From contig NZ_RDBK01000043.1 of the NCBI RefSeq assembly GCF_008042275.1, forward strand, positions 4,358,961-4,422,960: a stretch of 64,000 nt of DNA. Direction: 5' to 3'. The notes beneath the pieces are model-generated. The model worked only from the letters and a program-made list of their open reading frames with translations. It had not been told where the DNA came from and made no database searches. Numbering within the stretch: position 1 is the first letter of the stretch; each line of letters starts with the position of its first letter. This DNA comes from Streptomyces sp. OR43 (GTDB lineage: Bacteria; Actinomycetota; Actinomycetes; Streptomycetales; Streptomycetaceae). Of this stretch, positions 51,288 to 60,480 are shown piece by piece. The position numbers and the translations under genes are program-made.

Positions 51288-52132
51288 CGGCCCCCAAGGA
51301 ATCGAGCGTGCCCGCGGACACCGGCCGGGCGCTGGTCGAGCTGGACCACGTCAGCAAGTTCTACGGCAACATCAAGGCCCTCCAGGACGTCTCGCTGGAG
51401 GTCCACGCCGGAGAGATCTCCTGCGTCCTCGGTGACAACGGCGCCGGCAAGTCCACCCTGATCAAGATCATCGCGGGGCTGCACCGGCACGACACGGGGA
51501 CCTTCCTGATCGACGGCGAGGAGACCACGCTCGCCAACCCGCGCGACGCCCTGGACCGGGGCATCGCCACGGTCTACCAGGACCTCGCCGTCGTCCCGCT
51601 GATGCCGGTCTGGCGCAACTTCTTCCTCGGCTCCGAGCCGACGAAGGGCACCGGTCCCTTCAAGAGTCTCGATGTCCGGCTGATGCGGCAGACGACCCGC
51701 TCCGCGCTGCTGCGGATGGGCATCGACCTCCGCGACGTCGACCAGCCCATCGGCACGCTGTCCGGCGGCGAGCGCCAGTGCGTCGCCATCGCCCGGGCCG
51801 TCCACTTCGGCGCCAAGGTCCTCGTCCTGGACGAGCCGACCGCGGCGCTCGGCGTCAAGCAGTCCGGGGTCGTGCTCAAGTACGTCGCCGCCGCCCGGGA
51901 CGCGGGACTCGGCGTGGTCCTCATCACGCACAACCCGCACCACGCCTACCTCGTCGGTGACCGCTTCGTGCTGCTCAAGCGGGGCGCCATGGCGGGCAGC
52001 CACACGAAGGCCGACGTGACGCTGGACGAGCTGACACGCCAGATGGCGGGCGGCAGCGAGCTGGAGGAGCTCAGCCATGAGCTCGAGCGGGCCCCCGGCC
52101 CGCTGGGCGGCCTCCGGGACGAGAAGCCCTAG
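51284..52132 (+). CDS. Sugar ABC importer ATPase, single-domain (FrcA type)
   Basis: A 282-residue ATPase with one nucleotide-binding domain, unlike the double RbsA or XylG proteins. Walker [11 protein letters not shown] (about 49-58), signature [15 protein letters not shown] near 161, Walker [13 protein letters not shown] near 182, and a switch His in [16 protein letters not shown]. The Cys and Asn content and [10 protein letters not shown] tail are not diagnostic. The substrate could be fructose, a pentose or inositol. It is followed by a perfect hairpin. Confidence 0.93.
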   Translation: MTAPKESSVPADTGRALVELDHVSKFYGNIKALQDVSLEVHAGEISCVLGDNGAGKSTLIKIIAGLHRHDTGTFLIDGEETTLANPRDALDRGIATVYQDLAVVPLMPVWRNFFLGSEPTKGTGPFKSLDVRLMRQTTRSALLRMGIDLRDVDQPIGTLSGGERQCVAIARAVHFGAKVLVLDEPTAALGVKQSGVVLKYVAAARDAGLGVVLITHNPHHAYLVGDRFVLLKRGAMAGSHTKADVTLDELTRQMAGGSELEELSHELERAPGPLGGLRDEKP

Positions 52133-52175
52133 GACGGCACCTCCGGGCGACCGCGTCCGCGGACCTTGCCCAGCG

Positions 52176-52206
52176 CCCGACGGGACCGGTGTCCGGTCCC
52201 GTCGGG
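52176..52206 (+). terminator. Hairpin after the importer ATPase
   Basis: CCCGACGGGACCGG (52176-52189), three-base loop, exact complement (52193-52206), 44 bp after the stop. No T run. It may reduce read-through into the kinase gene. Confidence 0.8.
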
Positions 52207-52325
52207 TTCCGGGCGGCAGGCCGGCCGACGTACGGACCGGGGCCGGCAATGGCAGAATCGACACCGGTGGGCACCGTCCGCCGCCGGAAGCACGACGAAC
52301 CGGCCCCCCAGACCCCGCAGGGACG

Positions 52326-53489
52326 ATGAGCACGTACCGCGACTTCACCCACCGCGGGTCCGCCCGCGCCACCGTCCTTCGGACCGTCGGCACCAGGGAG
52401 CGGCGCTCACACCTCACCGCGCCGCGGGTGCCCACGGTCGGCATCGACATCGGCGGGACGAAGGTGATGGCCGGCGTCGTCGACGCCGACGGCAACATCC
52501 TGGAGACCCTGCGCACCGAGACGCCCGACAAGTCCAAGAGCCCCAAGGTCGTCGAGGACACCATCGTCGAGCTGGTGCTCGACCTCTCGGACCGCCACGA
52601 CGTCCACGCGGTGGGCATCGGCGCGGCCGGCTGGGTCGACGCGGACCGCTCCAAGGTGCTGTTCGCCCCGCATCTGGCCTGGCGTGACGAACCCCTGCGC
52701 GACGCCCTCGCCTCCCGGCTCGTCGTCCCCGTCATGGTCGACAACGACGCCAACACCGCCGCCTGGGCCGAATGGCGTTTCGGCGCCGGCCGCGGCGAGG
52801 ACCACCTCGTCATGATCACGCTCGGCACCGGCATCGGCGGCGCGATCCTGGAGGACGGTCAGGTCAAGCGCGGCAAGTACGGCGTCGCCGGTGAGTTCGG
52901 CCACATGCAGGTCGTGCCCGGAGGCCACCGCTGCCCCTGCGGCAACCGTGGCTGCTGGGAGCAGTACAGCTCCGGGAACGCCCTCGTCCGGGAGGCCAGG
53001 GAACTGGCCGCGGCGGACTCCCCGGTCGCCCACGGACTCATCGAGCGGGTCAAGGGCAACATCCCCGACATCACCGGCCCGCTCATCACCGAACTGGCCC
53101 GCGAGGGCGATGCGATGTGCATCGAGCTCCTCCAGGACATCGGCCAGTGGCTCGGCGTCGGCATCGCCAACTTGGCCGCCGCGCTCGACCCCTCCTGCTT
53201 CGTCATCGGAGGCGGTGTCAGCGCCGCCGACGACCTCCTGATCGGCCCGGCCAGGGACGCCTTCAAACGCCACCTCACCGGCCGCGGCTACCGGCCCGAG
53301 GCCCGGATCGCGAAGGCGCAGCTCGGCCCCGAGGCGGGTATGGTCGGCGCGGCCGACCTCGCCAGACTCGTGGCACGGCGCTTCCGGCGCACCAACCGCC
53401 GGCGCGTCGAGCGGTACGAGCGGTACGCCCAGATCTACGACCAGGCCGCCAGCACCATCCGTAACACGCGTAACACCCGCACTTCCTAG
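52326..53489 (+). CDS. ROK-family sugar kinase
   Basis: A 387-residue ROK kinase with a roughly 35-residue N-terminal extension that has no helix-turn-helix. Kinase motifs: GIDIGGTKVMAGVVDADG (about 39-56), phosphate/sugar site DNDANTAAWAEWRFG near 140, EFGHMQV near 190 and the zinc motif CPCGNRGCWEQYSSG near 200-214. A basic C-terminal tail (RRFRRTNRRRVERYERY) is unusual. The N-terminal RSHLTAPRVPT is atypical. It likely phosphorylates the imported sugar, glucose-like substrates being the family default. It is downstream of the importer with a terminator in between. Confidence 0.92.
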   Translation: MSTYRDFTHRGSARATVLRTVGTRERRSHLTAPRVPTVGIDIGGTKVMAGVVDADGNILETLRTETPDKSKSPKVVEDTIVELVLDLSDRHDVHAVGIGAAGWVDADRSKVLFAPHLAWRDEPLRDALASRLVVPVMVDNDANTAAWAEWRFGAGRGEDHLVMITLGTGIGGAILEDGQVKRGKYGVAGEFGHMQVVPGGHRCPCGNRGCWEQYSSGNALVREARELAAADSPVAHGLIERVKGNIPDITGPLITELAREGDAMCIELLQDIGQWLGVGIANLAAALDPSCFVIGGGVSAADDLLIGPARDAFKRHLTGRGYRPEARIAKAQLGPEAGMVGAADLARLVARRFRRTNRRRVERYERYAQIYDQAASTIRNTRNTRTS

Positions 53490-53503
53490 GGATCACCGCA
53501 CCC

Positions 53504-54094
53504 ATGACCGCAGTCGAGCACCCCGTCGTGCCGCGCCAGTCCCCGCCGCCCGGCGGGGGACCGACGCCCGAGGACCGGCGCCGGACCGTCCGCCGGCGCC
53601 TGATCACGGCGACCATCATCGTGCTGCTCATCGGCATCCCGGCCGGCTATCTGCTGATCTCCGCGGGCCAGAGCCGCCGCTCCGGCCAGGACAAGGCCGC
53701 CGAGGCGGCGGCGCAGGGGCTCCGTGAGGGCTGGCCGTCACGGATGCTCCGCCGCATCTTCGAGGTGCCGATCCCCAAGGACGCCGTTCAGGTCCAGTAC
53801 TACGAGACCAACAACTGGAAGGCCAGCCGGATGTACGTGCAGTTCCGCACGTCGTCCAACGGCCTGGACCGCTTCCTGACCCAGGTGGGCACGGGCCGGG
53901 CCGCACTGGAGAGCGGCAGGTTCACCATCGGCGAGCGCGACATGAAGATCGCGGGCTGGTACTTCAACGGCGGCCTGTCGTGGGCGGGCACCACGCACAC
54001 CAACAAGGATCCGCGCCCCACGCAGGACATCACCGTCAACATGACCGACCCGGCGGCACCGGTCGTCTACGTCGTCTCCGCGGCGACGCCCTGA
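53504..54094 (+). CDS. Membrane-anchored protein of unknown function
   Basis: A 196-residue protein: Pro-rich cytosolic N-terminus (1-30), one membrane span (LITATIIVLLIGIPAGYLLIS, about 33-53), then an extracellular domain with FEVPIPKDAVQVQYYETNNW, MYVQFRTSSNGLDRFL and DITVNMTDPAAPVVYVVSAAT. I do not recognise the family. It follows the ROK kinase by 14 bp and could sense or bind sugars or act in envelope maintenance; there is no further evidence. Confidence 0.75.
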   Translation: MTAVEHPVVPRQSPPPGGGPTPEDRRRTVRRRLITATIIVLLIGIPAGYLLISAGQSRRSGQDKAAEAAAQGLREGWPSRMLRRIFEVPIPKDAVQVQYYETNNWKASRMYVQFRTSSNGLDRFLTQVGTGRAALESGRFTIGERDMKIAGWYFNGGLSWAGTTHTNKDPRPTQDITVNMTDPAAPVVYVVSAATP

Positions 54095-54130
54095 CCGCTC
54101 CAGGAGCGGCGCGGCGCCCGTCTGCCGTGA

Positions 54131-55390
54131 TCAGAAGTCGACGGGCTCGCGGATCAGCGGGCAGGTCATGCAGTGGCCGCCACCACGTCCCCGGCCGAGT
54201 TCGGCGCCGACGATCGTGATGACCTCGACGCCCGCCTCGCGCAGGAGCGCGTTGGTCTGGGTGTTGCGGTCGTAGGTGAAGACGACGCCCGGCCGGAGCG
54301 CGACGGCGTTGTTGCCGCTGTCCCACTGCTGCCGCTCGGAGGCGTACACATCGCCGCCCGTCCCGACCACCCGAAGCCCGGGCAGACCGAGCCCCTTGGC
54401 GACGACGTCGACGAACGGCGTCGATCCCTCGTCGGTGATCTCCACCCCCGGGCCCTTGTCGCCGGGGCGCAGCGAGAAGGTGTGCACCGCGTCCATGATC
54501 TTGGGGTAGAGGGTGACGAGGTCCCGGTCGGCGAAGGTGAAGACCGTGTCGAGATGCATGGCGGAGCGGAGCCTGGGCATTCCGGCGACGATGACCTGCT
54601 CGGCCGCGCCGTTCCTGAACAGGGAGGCGGCGACCTGGGTGATGGCCTGGCGGGAGGTGCGTTCGCTCATGCCCATGAGGACGACCCCGTTGCCGACGGG
54701 CATGATGTCGCCGCCTTCGAACGTGGCCTGGCCCCAGTCCTGTTCCGGATCGCCCCACCACACCACGCTGTCCCTGAAGTCGGGGTGGAAGGTGTAGACC
54801 GCCTTCATCAGCAGGGTCTCACCGTGCCGGGCGGGCCAGTAGAGCGGGTTCAGCGTCACACCGCCGTACAGCCAGCAGGTGGTGTCACGGGTGTACAGGG
54901 TGTTGGGGAGCGGGGGCATGAGGTACTCCCGGGCCCCGGTCGCCTCGCGGGCGAGCGCCACGTAGCCGGAGCGGAATCCGGCCGGCAGGTCGGCGGTGGA
55001 CAGCCCGCCGATGAGGTACTCCGCCAGCTGACGGGAGTCGAGCGAGTCCAGGAAGGCGCGGGTGTCGTCGATGAGCCCGAGGCCGACCTCGTTGGCCACG
55101 ATCTTGCGGTCCAGGAGCCAGCTCCTGGCCTCGGGAATGTCCATGGTCCGGGCGAGCAGCTCGTGGAGCTCGACGACCTCGACTCCGTGCCCGGTCAGCT
55201 GGTCGACGAAGTCCGCGTGATCGCGCTGGGCGTTCTCCACCCACATGACGTCGTCGAAGAGCAGCTCGTCGGAGTTGGTCGGGGTCAGCCGGCGGTGGGC
55301 GAGGCCGGGCGCGCACACCAGCACCTTGCGGAGCCTGCCGACCTCGGAGTGAACGCCGAGGGCCGGTCCGGGAGTGGTGGCTGAACTCAT
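54131..55390 (-). CDS. arcA: Arginine deiminase
   Basis: A 419-residue arginine deiminase converting arginine to citrulline and ammonia. Seen: [23 protein letters not shown] (catalytic Glu/Asp region, about 223-245), [12 protein letters not shown] (catalytic His near 278), and the nucleophile Cys in [14 protein letters not shown] near 406. Length is typical. It is followed on the same strand from the antiporter gene (44 bp gap). Catabolic ornithine transcarbamylase and carbamate kinase, which usually complete the pathway, are absent from the window. Confidence 0.97.
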   Translation of the reverse strand: MSSATTPGPALGVHSEVGRLRKVLVCAPGLAHRRLTPTNSDELLFDDVMWVENAQRDHADFVDQLTGHGVEVVELHELLARTMDIPEARSWLLDRKIVANEVGLGLIDDTRAFLDSLDSRQLAEYLIGGLSTADLPAGFRSGYVALAREATGAREYLMPPLPNTLYTRDTTCWLYGGVTLNPLYWPARHGETLLMKAVYTFHPDFRDSVVWWGDPEQDWGQATFEGGDIMPVGNGVVLMGMSERTSRQAITQVAASLFRNGAAEQVIVAGMPRLRSAMHLDTVFTFADRDLVTLYPKIMDAVHTFSLRPGDKGPGVEITDEGSTPFVDVVAKGLGLPGLRVVGTGGDVYASERQQWDSGNNAVALRPGVVFTYDRNTQTNALLREAGVEVITIVGAELGRGRGGGHCMTCPLIREPVDF

Positions 55391-55434
55391 CGCAGTGCGC
55401 CTTTCGGTCGGGTACGGCACGGGTCGGGTACGGG

Positions 55435-56895
55435 TCACAGTTCGATCCAGCCCATCGCCAGGGCGATCACGCCCAGCACGGCACCGGCGACCGAGACGGC
55501 GCAGATGAGGGCCTCGCGGGGGGAGAAAAGCCGCCGGTTCTGCTCGCGCCGGGCCTGGGCGAACAGGAAGGTCGCGGGGGCGTAGAGGATGAAGGAGACG
55601 AGGACGAACTTCAGCCCGGCCGCGTACAGCAGGAAGGCCGTGTACACCGTGGCGACGACGGCGACCGCGAGCTCCGGGCGGGTGCTCCGGCCCGAGGTCT
55701 TCGCACGGTCGGGTCCGAAGCAGATCTTCACGGCGAACCCGGCGGCGAGCAGGAACGGGATCAGGCTCAGGGCACTGGTCAGGTCGAGCGCGAAGTTGAA
55801 CGCGTCGTCGGAGAACATCGTGACGACCAGGACGACCTGGCTCAGCGTGGTCGTCATGAGCAGGGCGGGGACCGGCACGTCCTCGGAGGTGGCGCGGCCC
55901 AGGAACCGGGGCATGTCCTTGTCCTTGGCGGCGACGAAGAGCACTTCCGCGGCCATCAGCGTCCAGGCGAGATACGCGCCCAGCACGGAGACGATGAGAC
56001 CGACGCTGACGAAGACCTTCCCCCAGGTGCCGACGGCGTGTTCCAGCACACCGGCCATGGACGGCTGGCGCAGCTCGGCGATCTCGGCCATCGGCATGAT
56101 GCCGTACGAGACGATGGTGACGGAGGCGAAGACGGCGAAGACGCTGAGGAAGCCGAGGACCGTGGCCCGGCCGACGTCCTCCCGCCGTTTGGCGTGCCGG
56201 GAGTAGACGCTTGCGCCCTCGACGCCGAGGAAGACGAAGACCGTGGCCAGCATCGTCCCGCGGACCTGGTTGAACAGCGAGCCCGCGTAGTCGGCCCCGC
56301 CCCAGTTGTCCACGAACACATCCGTGTCGAGGCAGAACAGCGCGAGGACGACGAACACCAGGATCGGCACGACCTTGGCCACGGTGACGATCCTGTTGAT
56401 CGCCGCTGCCTCCTTGACGCCCCGCCGGATCAGCAGGAAGAACGCCCACAGGCCGACCGAGGAGAGGACCACGGCGAGGAAGGTGTCGCCGTCACCGAGC
56501 GCGGGCCAGACCGCGCCGATCGTCGACATGATCAGTACCCAGTACGTGACGTTGCCGACGCAGGCACTCGCCCAGTAGCCGAACGCGGAGAAGAACCCGA
56601 GGTACTCGCCGAACCCGGCCTTGGCGTACGCGTACACACCGGCGTCCAGGTCGGGCCGCCGCACGGCGAGCGTCTGGAAGACGAAGGCGAGCATCAGCAT
56701 GCCCGTCCCCGCGATCGCCCAGGCGATCAACGCCCCGGCCACCCCGGTCTCCTGCGCGAAGCGGCGCGGCAGTGAGAAGACCCCGGCCCCGACCATCGAG
56801 CCGACCACCATCGCGGTCAGCGTCACCAGGGTCAGCTTGGCCGCGGGCCGGTCACCGGACGTGGCGGCCGGCGTGCTGGTCTCTGCGTCGCTCAT
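55435..56895 (-). CDS. Arginine/ornithine antiporter-type APC transporter
   Basis: A 486-residue amino acid permease of the basic amino acid/polyamine antiporter family with about twelve to thirteen spans. Seen: [20 protein letters not shown] with the GxGxF-type substrate loop near 31-42, [21 protein letters not shown], and [21 protein letters not shown]. It is the first gene of an operon with arginine deiminase, so exchange of arginine for ornithine or citrulline is likely. The upstream region (56896-57082) is AT-rich around 57023-57055 and probably holds the promoter. Confidence 0.92.
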   Translation of the reverse strand: MSDAETSTPAATSGDRPAAKLTLVTLTAMVVGSMVGAGVFSLPRRFAQETGVAGALIAWAIAGTGMLMLAFVFQTLAVRRPDLDAGVYAYAKAGFGEYLGFFSAFGYWASACVGNVTYWVLIMSTIGAVWPALGDGDTFLAVVLSSVGLWAFFLLIRRGVKEAAAINRIVTVAKVVPILVFVVLALFCLDTDVFVDNWGGADYAGSLFNQVRGTMLATVFVFLGVEGASVYSRHAKRREDVGRATVLGFLSVFAVFASVTIVSYGIMPMAEIAELRQPSMAGVLEHAVGTWGKVFVSVGLIVSVLGAYLAWTLMAAEVLFVAAKDKDMPRFLGRATSEDVPVPALLMTTTLSQVVLVVTMFSDDAFNFALDLTSALSLIPFLLAAGFAVKICFGPDRAKTSGRSTRPELAVAVVATVYTAFLLYAAGLKFVLVSFILYAPATFLFAQARREQNRRLFSPREALICAVSVAGAVLGVIALAMGWIEL

Positions 56896-57082
56896 GACTT
56901 CCCTCGTCTGTACGCCGGGGCAGGAGGAGGCCGCGCAGGGGCCCGCGCCCGCTCGTCGTCCGGCAACCCCCGTTCATGAGCCGAGTTGAACTCCTGCGCC
57001 CCACGCATCCGTCGAAGGAAATATAGTGCAATTCGGTATCTATCGTGCGAATGACCGGACTTCACGCCGGACGAAGCGCGCC

Positions 57083-57640
57083 TCAGTCACGCCGAACCCC
57101 CACCGGTTCGAGCCGCAGCCGCCGCGCCGGCCAGGGGGGTGGCTCAGCGATGCCGAACCAGACCCGGACGTCCTCCCCGGTGCGGACGGGCAGGAGTGGA
57201 TAGTCGTTCGCCGCGTGCTCGGTGCGGTGCAGCGCGTGAGCCGGGCTCAGATGCCGGGCGGCGTAGGCGTCGAAGGGGGCCGCACCGGTCGGGTGGCAGA
57301 CGGTCGCGACCACTTCCCGGATGCCCGGATCCGCTCGGAATCCGGGGCCGCGCAGCAACAGGACGTCGTCGCTGTCGGCCATGGTGGCGTTGGCCGCGTC
57401 GCGGTGCGCCCGCCAGACCGGGCCGGTGTAGAAGGCCTCCAGCGAGCGTCGGCGGTGCGCCATGCCGGGGAACGCGCGGAGCCAGACGAAGCGGTCCGGG
57501 TCGTCCAGATCGCGGAACCGGCCGCAGACGGTGATGCCCACCGACTGCTGACCGGTCACGAACTCGCGCTCGAACAGCTCGATCAGGGCCTCCCGGGCCC
57601 CGGGGTGCAGGGTGTACTGCCGGAGTTCGACGACGCTCAT
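57083..57640 (-). CDS. NIPSNAP-domain protein
   Basis: A 185-residue NIPSNAP/ABM-like protein: VVELRQYTLHPGAREALIEL at the start, GRFRDLDDPDRFVWLRAF in the middle, and a less conserved second half. The family binds small ligands or acts in detoxification; no activity is certain. Start ATG overlaps the stop of the preceding gene (57637-57640). It is co-transcribed with the DUF1579-like gene. Confidence 0.88.
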   Translation of the reverse strand: MSVVELRQYTLHPGAREALIELFEREFVTGQQSVGITVCGRFRDLDDPDRFVWLRAFPGMAHRRRSLEAFYTGPVWRAHRDAANATMADSDDVLLLRGPGFRADPGIREVVATVCHPTGAAPFDAYAARHLSPAHALHRTEHAANDYPLLPVRTGEDVRVWFGIAEPPPWPARRLRLEPVGVRRD

Positions 57641-58104
57641 ACGCCGGCCCGCCCGGTGCGGGTGAGGTCCATGGTCCAGTTGAGCTCCCAGCTGTGGCCG
57701 CCGTCACCGGAGAACTCCTGCTCCCAGCGGGCGGTGTCCGGGCCGAGGCGGAACCAGGTGAAGTGCACCCGGACCGGACGTCCGTCGTAGGTGTCCTCGC
57801 CGTGGAAGTCGCCGCGATCGCCGTCGAAGGTGCCGGATACCGGCGGATCCAGCCGGCCCGTCCTGCTGTCGGACCAGTAGATCGACCAGCGTCCCGTCTC
57901 GCGGTCGAACAGGCGCAGCGTCGCTCCCCGGCGGCCGAGGGTGGGGAAGACGATCTCGTCGATGTTGCCGGCGCCCTCGAACAGGGGCCGGATCACCGAG
58001 TGGCCGGGGAACTCCGTCCAGAGGGCGGGGCCCGGTCCGAGCGGTGTGGTGAGACGGCGGTTGGCCACGTCCCAGGAGCCGTGCAGGAAGTCGAAGTCGT
58101 TCAT
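57637..58104 (-). CDS. DUF1579-like lipocalin-type protein
   Basis: A 155-residue protein whose repeated beta-strand pattern (DFDFLHGSWDVANRRL, GATLRLFDRETGRWSIYWSD, WELNWTMDLTRTG) suggests a small lipocalin or FABP-like barrel. Relatives are annotated as DUF1579. The ATG at 58104 is chosen; 58113 is an alternative. It is divergent from the WYL regulator, with a palindrome covering the intergenic region. Confidence 0.8.
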   Translation of the reverse strand: MNDFDFLHGSWDVANRRLTTPLGPGPALWTEFPGHSVIRPLFEGAGNIDEIVFPTLGRRGATLRLFDRETGRWSIYWSDSRTGRLDPPVSGTFDGDRGDFHGEDTYDGRPVRVHFTWFRLGPDTARWEQEFSGDGGHSWELNWTMDLTRTGRAGV

Positions 58105-58124
58105 GCGCCCCAAGCTACGAGCAC

Positions 58125-58149
58125 TCCACTGACACCTTGTGTCAGTGGA
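58125..58149. promoter_or_regulatory. Perfect 25-bp palindrome between divergent genes
   Basis: TCCACTGACAC, three bases, GTGTCAGTGGA: 11-base perfect arms. It lies 21 bp before the DUF1579-like start and 12 bp before the regulator start, so one protein bound there could block both. Confidence 0.75.
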
Positions 58150-58160
58150 TACTGGGCGAC

Positions 58161-59096
58161 ATGCGCGCGAGCCGGCTGGTCACCCTTCTACTGCTGCTCC
58201 AGAACCGGGGCACGATGACGGCCCGGCAACTGGCCGAGGAACTGGAGGTCTCCGTCCGCACGGTGTACCGGGACACCGAGGCGCTCGCCGCCGCCGGTAT
58301 CCCGCTGTACGGCGCTGCCGGACACGCGGGCGGCTACCGGCTGCTCGACGGCTACCGGACCCGGCTCACCGGGCTGACCGCGGACGAGGCGCAGGCCGCC
58401 TTCCTTGCCGCGCTCCCCGGCGCCGCCGCCGAACTCGGCCTCGGCGAGGCGCTCGCCACGGCCCGGCTGAAGCTGCGGGCCGCGCTCCCGAGGGAACTGC
58501 GCGAGCACGCCGGGCGGATCCAGGAACGCTTCCTGCTCGACGCCCCCGGCTGGTACGGCGACGCCGAGCGCACGCCGCACCTGGTCCCGGTCGCCACCGC
58601 GGTGTGGGAGCGACGTGCCGCGGTCCTGAAGTACCGCCGCTGGCGGGCGCCGGAGGAGATCGAGCGGCGGGTGGAACCGTACGGGCTCGTGCTCAAGGCC
58701 GGGCGCTGGTACCTGATCGCGGGCGGGCAGTCCGGAATCCGTACCTACCGGGTCGACCAAGTCCTCGGATTCCGGACCCTGGAGGAGTTCGCCATGCCGG
58801 ACGGCTTCGACCTGGCCACCTACTGGACCGGCTATCTGGCCGGATTCCGGGCCCGGCTGCACACCGGGGAGGCCCGGGTGCGGCTCACCGCGGAGGGCGC
58901 TCGCCGACTGGGCGTGACACCCACGGGCGAGGGGTGGACGGAGGCACGGGTGCCCATCGAGTCGATCGACCACGCCCACGGGGAGTTCCTGCGGCTGGGC
59001 GCCGACATCGAGGTCCTGGCCCCGGCCGGACTCCGTGACCGTATCGCCGCCACCGTACGGACCCTGGCCACCCGCTACGGCTCACCGCCGGACTGA
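58161..59096 (+). CDS. WYL-domain transcription regulator
   Basis: A 311-residue regulator with a DeoR-like helix-turn-helix (about 4-58; TARQLAEELEVSVRTVYRDTEAL) and a WYL domain (about 130-210; WRAPEEIERRVEPYGLVLKAG, RWYLIAG) followed by a C-terminal dimerisation part. WYL domains sense ligands or nucleic acids. Start at ATG 58161; the TTG at 58137 lies in the middle of the palindrome and is unlikely. It likely controls the divergent NIPSNAP operon and itself (inference). Confidence 0.92.
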   Translation: MRASRLVTLLLLLQNRGTMTARQLAEELEVSVRTVYRDTEALAAAGIPLYGAAGHAGGYRLLDGYRTRLTGLTADEAQAAFLAALPGAAAELGLGEALATARLKLRAALPRELREHAGRIQERFLLDAPGWYGDAERTPHLVPVATAVWERRAAVLKYRRWRAPEEIERRVEPYGLVLKAGRWYLIAGGQSGIRTYRVDQVLGFRTLEEFAMPDGFDLATYWTGYLAGFRARLHTGEARVRLTAEGARRLGVTPTGEGWTEARVPIESIDHAHGEFLRLGADIEVLAPAGLRDRIAATVRTLATRYGSPPD

Positions 59097-59149
59097 CGAC
59101 GAGCACCTCCGGACGCCGGTCACCGACGCCGACGCGGGCCGGGACGCCT

Positions 59150-59293
59150 GGTCGGGAACAACGCGCCCGGTCGGGAACAGCGGGCTTGGTGGAGAACAAC
59201 GCGCCTGGTCGGGAACAGCGGGCTTGGTCGGGAACAGCGCGCCTGGTCGGGAACAGCGGGCCCGTCCGGGAACAGCGGGCCCGTCCGGAACGG
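59150..59293. repeat. 19-bp minisatellite
   Basis: About seven and a half copies of GGTCGGGAACAGCGGGCTT with two alternating variants (AACAACGCGCC and AACAGCGGGCT). Copies start at 59150, 59169, 59188, 59207, 59226, 59245, 59264 and 59283. It lies between a regulator gene and the deacetylase gene, about 80 bp before the latter. Confidence 0.85.
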
Positions 59294-59375
59294 TTGCAAC
59301 GGGCGGGGGACCGGCGTCGCACGGGCCTCGCCGCACACTTGTACCACCACCCACTTTCTGCAGAAGGACACCTTG

Positions 59376-60209
59376 ATGACCGACCGGCCTTTGACGCTCA
59401 TGGCAGTGCACGCCCACCCCGACGACGAGGCCACCGGAACGGGAGGCGTCCTCGCGCGGTACGCGGCGGAAGGCATCCGCACCGTTCTGGTGACCTGTAC
59501 CGACGGCGGTTGCGGCGACGGGAAGGGAGGTGCCAAGCCGGGCGACCCCGGGCACGATCCGGCGGCCGTCGCCCTGATGCGACGCCAGGAACTCGAGGCC
59601 AGCTGTGAGGTGTTGAACATCAGCGATCTGGAGATGCTGGACTACGCGGACTCCGGAATGATGGGCTGGCCGAGCAACGACGCCCCCGGTTCCTTCTGGC
59701 GGACCCCCGTGGAGGAAGGCGCCGCCCGGCTCGCGGAGCTCATGCGCCACTACCGGCCCGATGTGGTCGTCACCTATGACGAGAACGGCTTCTACGGCCA
59801 CCCCGACCACATCCAGGCCAACCGCATCACGATGGCGGCGCTGGAGATGACCGGGCTGACGCCGAAGGTGTACTGGACGACGATGCCCCGCTCGGGAATG
59901 CAGCGGTTCGGCGAGATCATGCGCGAGTTCCACGAGGACATGCCGGAGCCGGATCCCGCCGAGACGGCCGCGATGGCCGAGATCGGCCTCCCCGACGACG
60001 AGATCACCACCTGGGTGGACACCACCGCGTTCAGCGGTCAGAAGTTCGACGCGCTGGCCGCGCACGCCAGTCAGGGCGAGAACATCTTCTTCCTCAAGAT
60101 GGGCAAGGAGAGGTTCGGCGAGTTCATGGGCATGGAGACCTTCGTCCGCGTCAAGGACACCACGGACGCTCCCGTACCGGAGAACGACCTCTTCGCCGGA
60201 CTGCGCTGA
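59376..60209 (+). CDS. PIG-L (LmbE-like) deacetylase
   Basis: A 277-residue zinc deacetylase. Seen: the metal motif AVHAHPDDEATGTGG (HPDDE, about 12-16) and GFYGHPDHIQANRI with the third His near 145. Relatives include MshB and Mca of mycothiol metabolism and N-acetylsugar deacetylases. The length fits Mca-like proteins but the exact substrate is not clear. Start ATG with AGAAGGA seven bases before; a TTG three bases earlier is possible. A tandem minisatellite lies upstream. Confidence 0.9.
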   Translation: MTDRPLTLMAVHAHPDDEATGTGGVLARYAAEGIRTVLVTCTDGGCGDGKGGAKPGDPGHDPAAVALMRRQELEASCEVLNISDLEMLDYADSGMMGWPSNDAPGSFWRTPVEEGAARLAELMRHYRPDVVVTYDENGFYGHPDHIQANRITMAALEMTGLTPKVYWTTMPRSGMQRFGEIMREFHEDMPEPDPAETAAMAEIGLPDDEITTWVDTTAFSGQKFDALAAHASQGENIFFLKMGKERFGEFMGMETFVRVKDTTDAPVPENDLFAGLR

Positions 60210-60480
60210 CCCGCGCGCCCGGCCGGCCGGCTGACTGTTCCGCTCGGGGGGCGAGGTGCTGTGACGCCGTTGACCGGTCGCGGGCGGGTGCGCGGGTGCC
60301 GTCTGCGGCACGCATCCGCGCACCGCGCACCGCGGGGCGTGGTGGCGTCAGTCGGTCAGCCGCCGCTTGTCCGGTCCTGACAGGCTGCCGGAACCGCCGT
60401 GACGGGTTGGCCGGCCGGTGCGGTCGCCGGGCGGTTCACGGCCGGAACCCGCAGGCAACCCACGAAGCAGGAGCGAAGAC
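60210..60480. other. Intergenic region after the deacetylase gene
   Basis: About 270 bp. It holds an imperfect hairpin (GGTGCGCGG-GTGCCG with its complement, about 60287-60324, with a small bulge), probably the terminator. No gene recognised. Confidence 0.5.
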
